NCBI RefSeq assembly: GCF_003864255.1
Contig: NZ_QWEZ01000002.1
Location: 1,178,001-1,242,000, forward strand
Length of the DNA: 64,000 bases
Origin: Aestuariirhabdus litorea
Lineage (GTDB): Bacteria; Pseudomonadota; Gammaproteobacteria; Pseudomonadales; Aestuariirhabdaceae
Direction of reading: 5' to 3'
The notes under the pieces were generated by a model that did no database searches, was not told where the DNA came from, and saw only the letters and a list, made by a program, of their open reading frames with translations. The first letter of the stretch is position 1, and each line of letters opens with the position of its first letter. Both the position numbers and the translations under genes were made by a program. Positions 63,935 through 64,000 of this stretch are shown here, in pieces.

Positions 63935-64000
63935 CTAATCATCAGTAGTGGCGCCGGATTATAGGGGGGATTGGCGGTGCTGTTAAGTCACTATCCCCCG

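Overview
The window is about 64 kb of GC-rich, tightly packed bacterial chromosome. It carries about 49 protein genes and three tRNA genes, mostly housekeeping. Gene content and order point to a gammaproteobacterium related to the Pseudomonas/Oceanospirillales group. The fimT-thiO-pilR-pilS and bamD-rluD-pgeF-clpB blocks, and the pilY1-pilY2-pilE end of a minor-pilin operon, follow the order I know from Pseudomonas aeruginosa. The psi-rimI pair, DUF1302/DUF1329 pair, RegBA system and GntP-LldD operon fit the same group. No species can be named. I see no phage, transposon, CRISPR array or recognisable defence island.

Layout. (1) 1-7.1 kb: the end of a type IV pilus operon (pilY1, a pilY2-position gene, pilE), a reversed fimT-like gene, thiO, and the PilS/PilR two-component system. 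(2) 7.2-15.9 kb: NAD synthetase, a SBF-like transporter, a glutaredoxin-like protein, bamD, rluD, pgeF, and clpB behind a sigma-32-type promoter. (3) 15.9-19.3 kb: a PilZ protein next to a DUF1631 protein, then a tRNA-Asn/Pro/Lys operon. (4) 19.4-33.5 kb is the most accessory-looking part: a LuxR regulator, an IlvD/Edd-family dehydratase with an HpcH/HpaI aldolase, thiolase and acyl-CoA ligase, DUF1302/DUF1329 envelope proteins, a 53-bp tandem repeat array, and a MalT/AlkS-type regulator. (5) 33.6-44 kb: an OmpA-like lipoprotein, leuA, a probable DNA polymerase III psi subunit, rimI, an anchored 5'-nucleotidase, beta-carbonic anhydrase, and a penicillin-acylase/CapK-PaaK pair. (6) 44-54.8 kb: a chemoreceptor behind a sigma-28-like promoter, an APC antiporter-RegB-RegA operon, prfC, a FetB-like permease, and a GntP-LldD hydroxy-acid operon. 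(7) 54.9-64 kb: a Crp/Fnr regulator with two tandem solute-binding-like proteins, a Spy-like protein with a CpxRA-like system, an EF-hand protein, a YbiO-type MscS channel, and nadC.

How the genes may work together. Themes are surface motility and its control (pili, PilSR, PilZ, chemoreceptor), envelope integrity (BamD, OmpA, Spy/CpxRA, MscS, ClpB), NAD supply (NadE, NadC), and uptake and oxidation of organic acids and lipids. No single locus is clearly a new system. The best candidates for new biology are the acylase-CapK operon, the Crp-linked twin periplasmic proteins with matching cysteines, the APC-RegBA operon, the PilZ-DUF1631 pair, and the 53-bp repeat array with its degenerate outlying copy.
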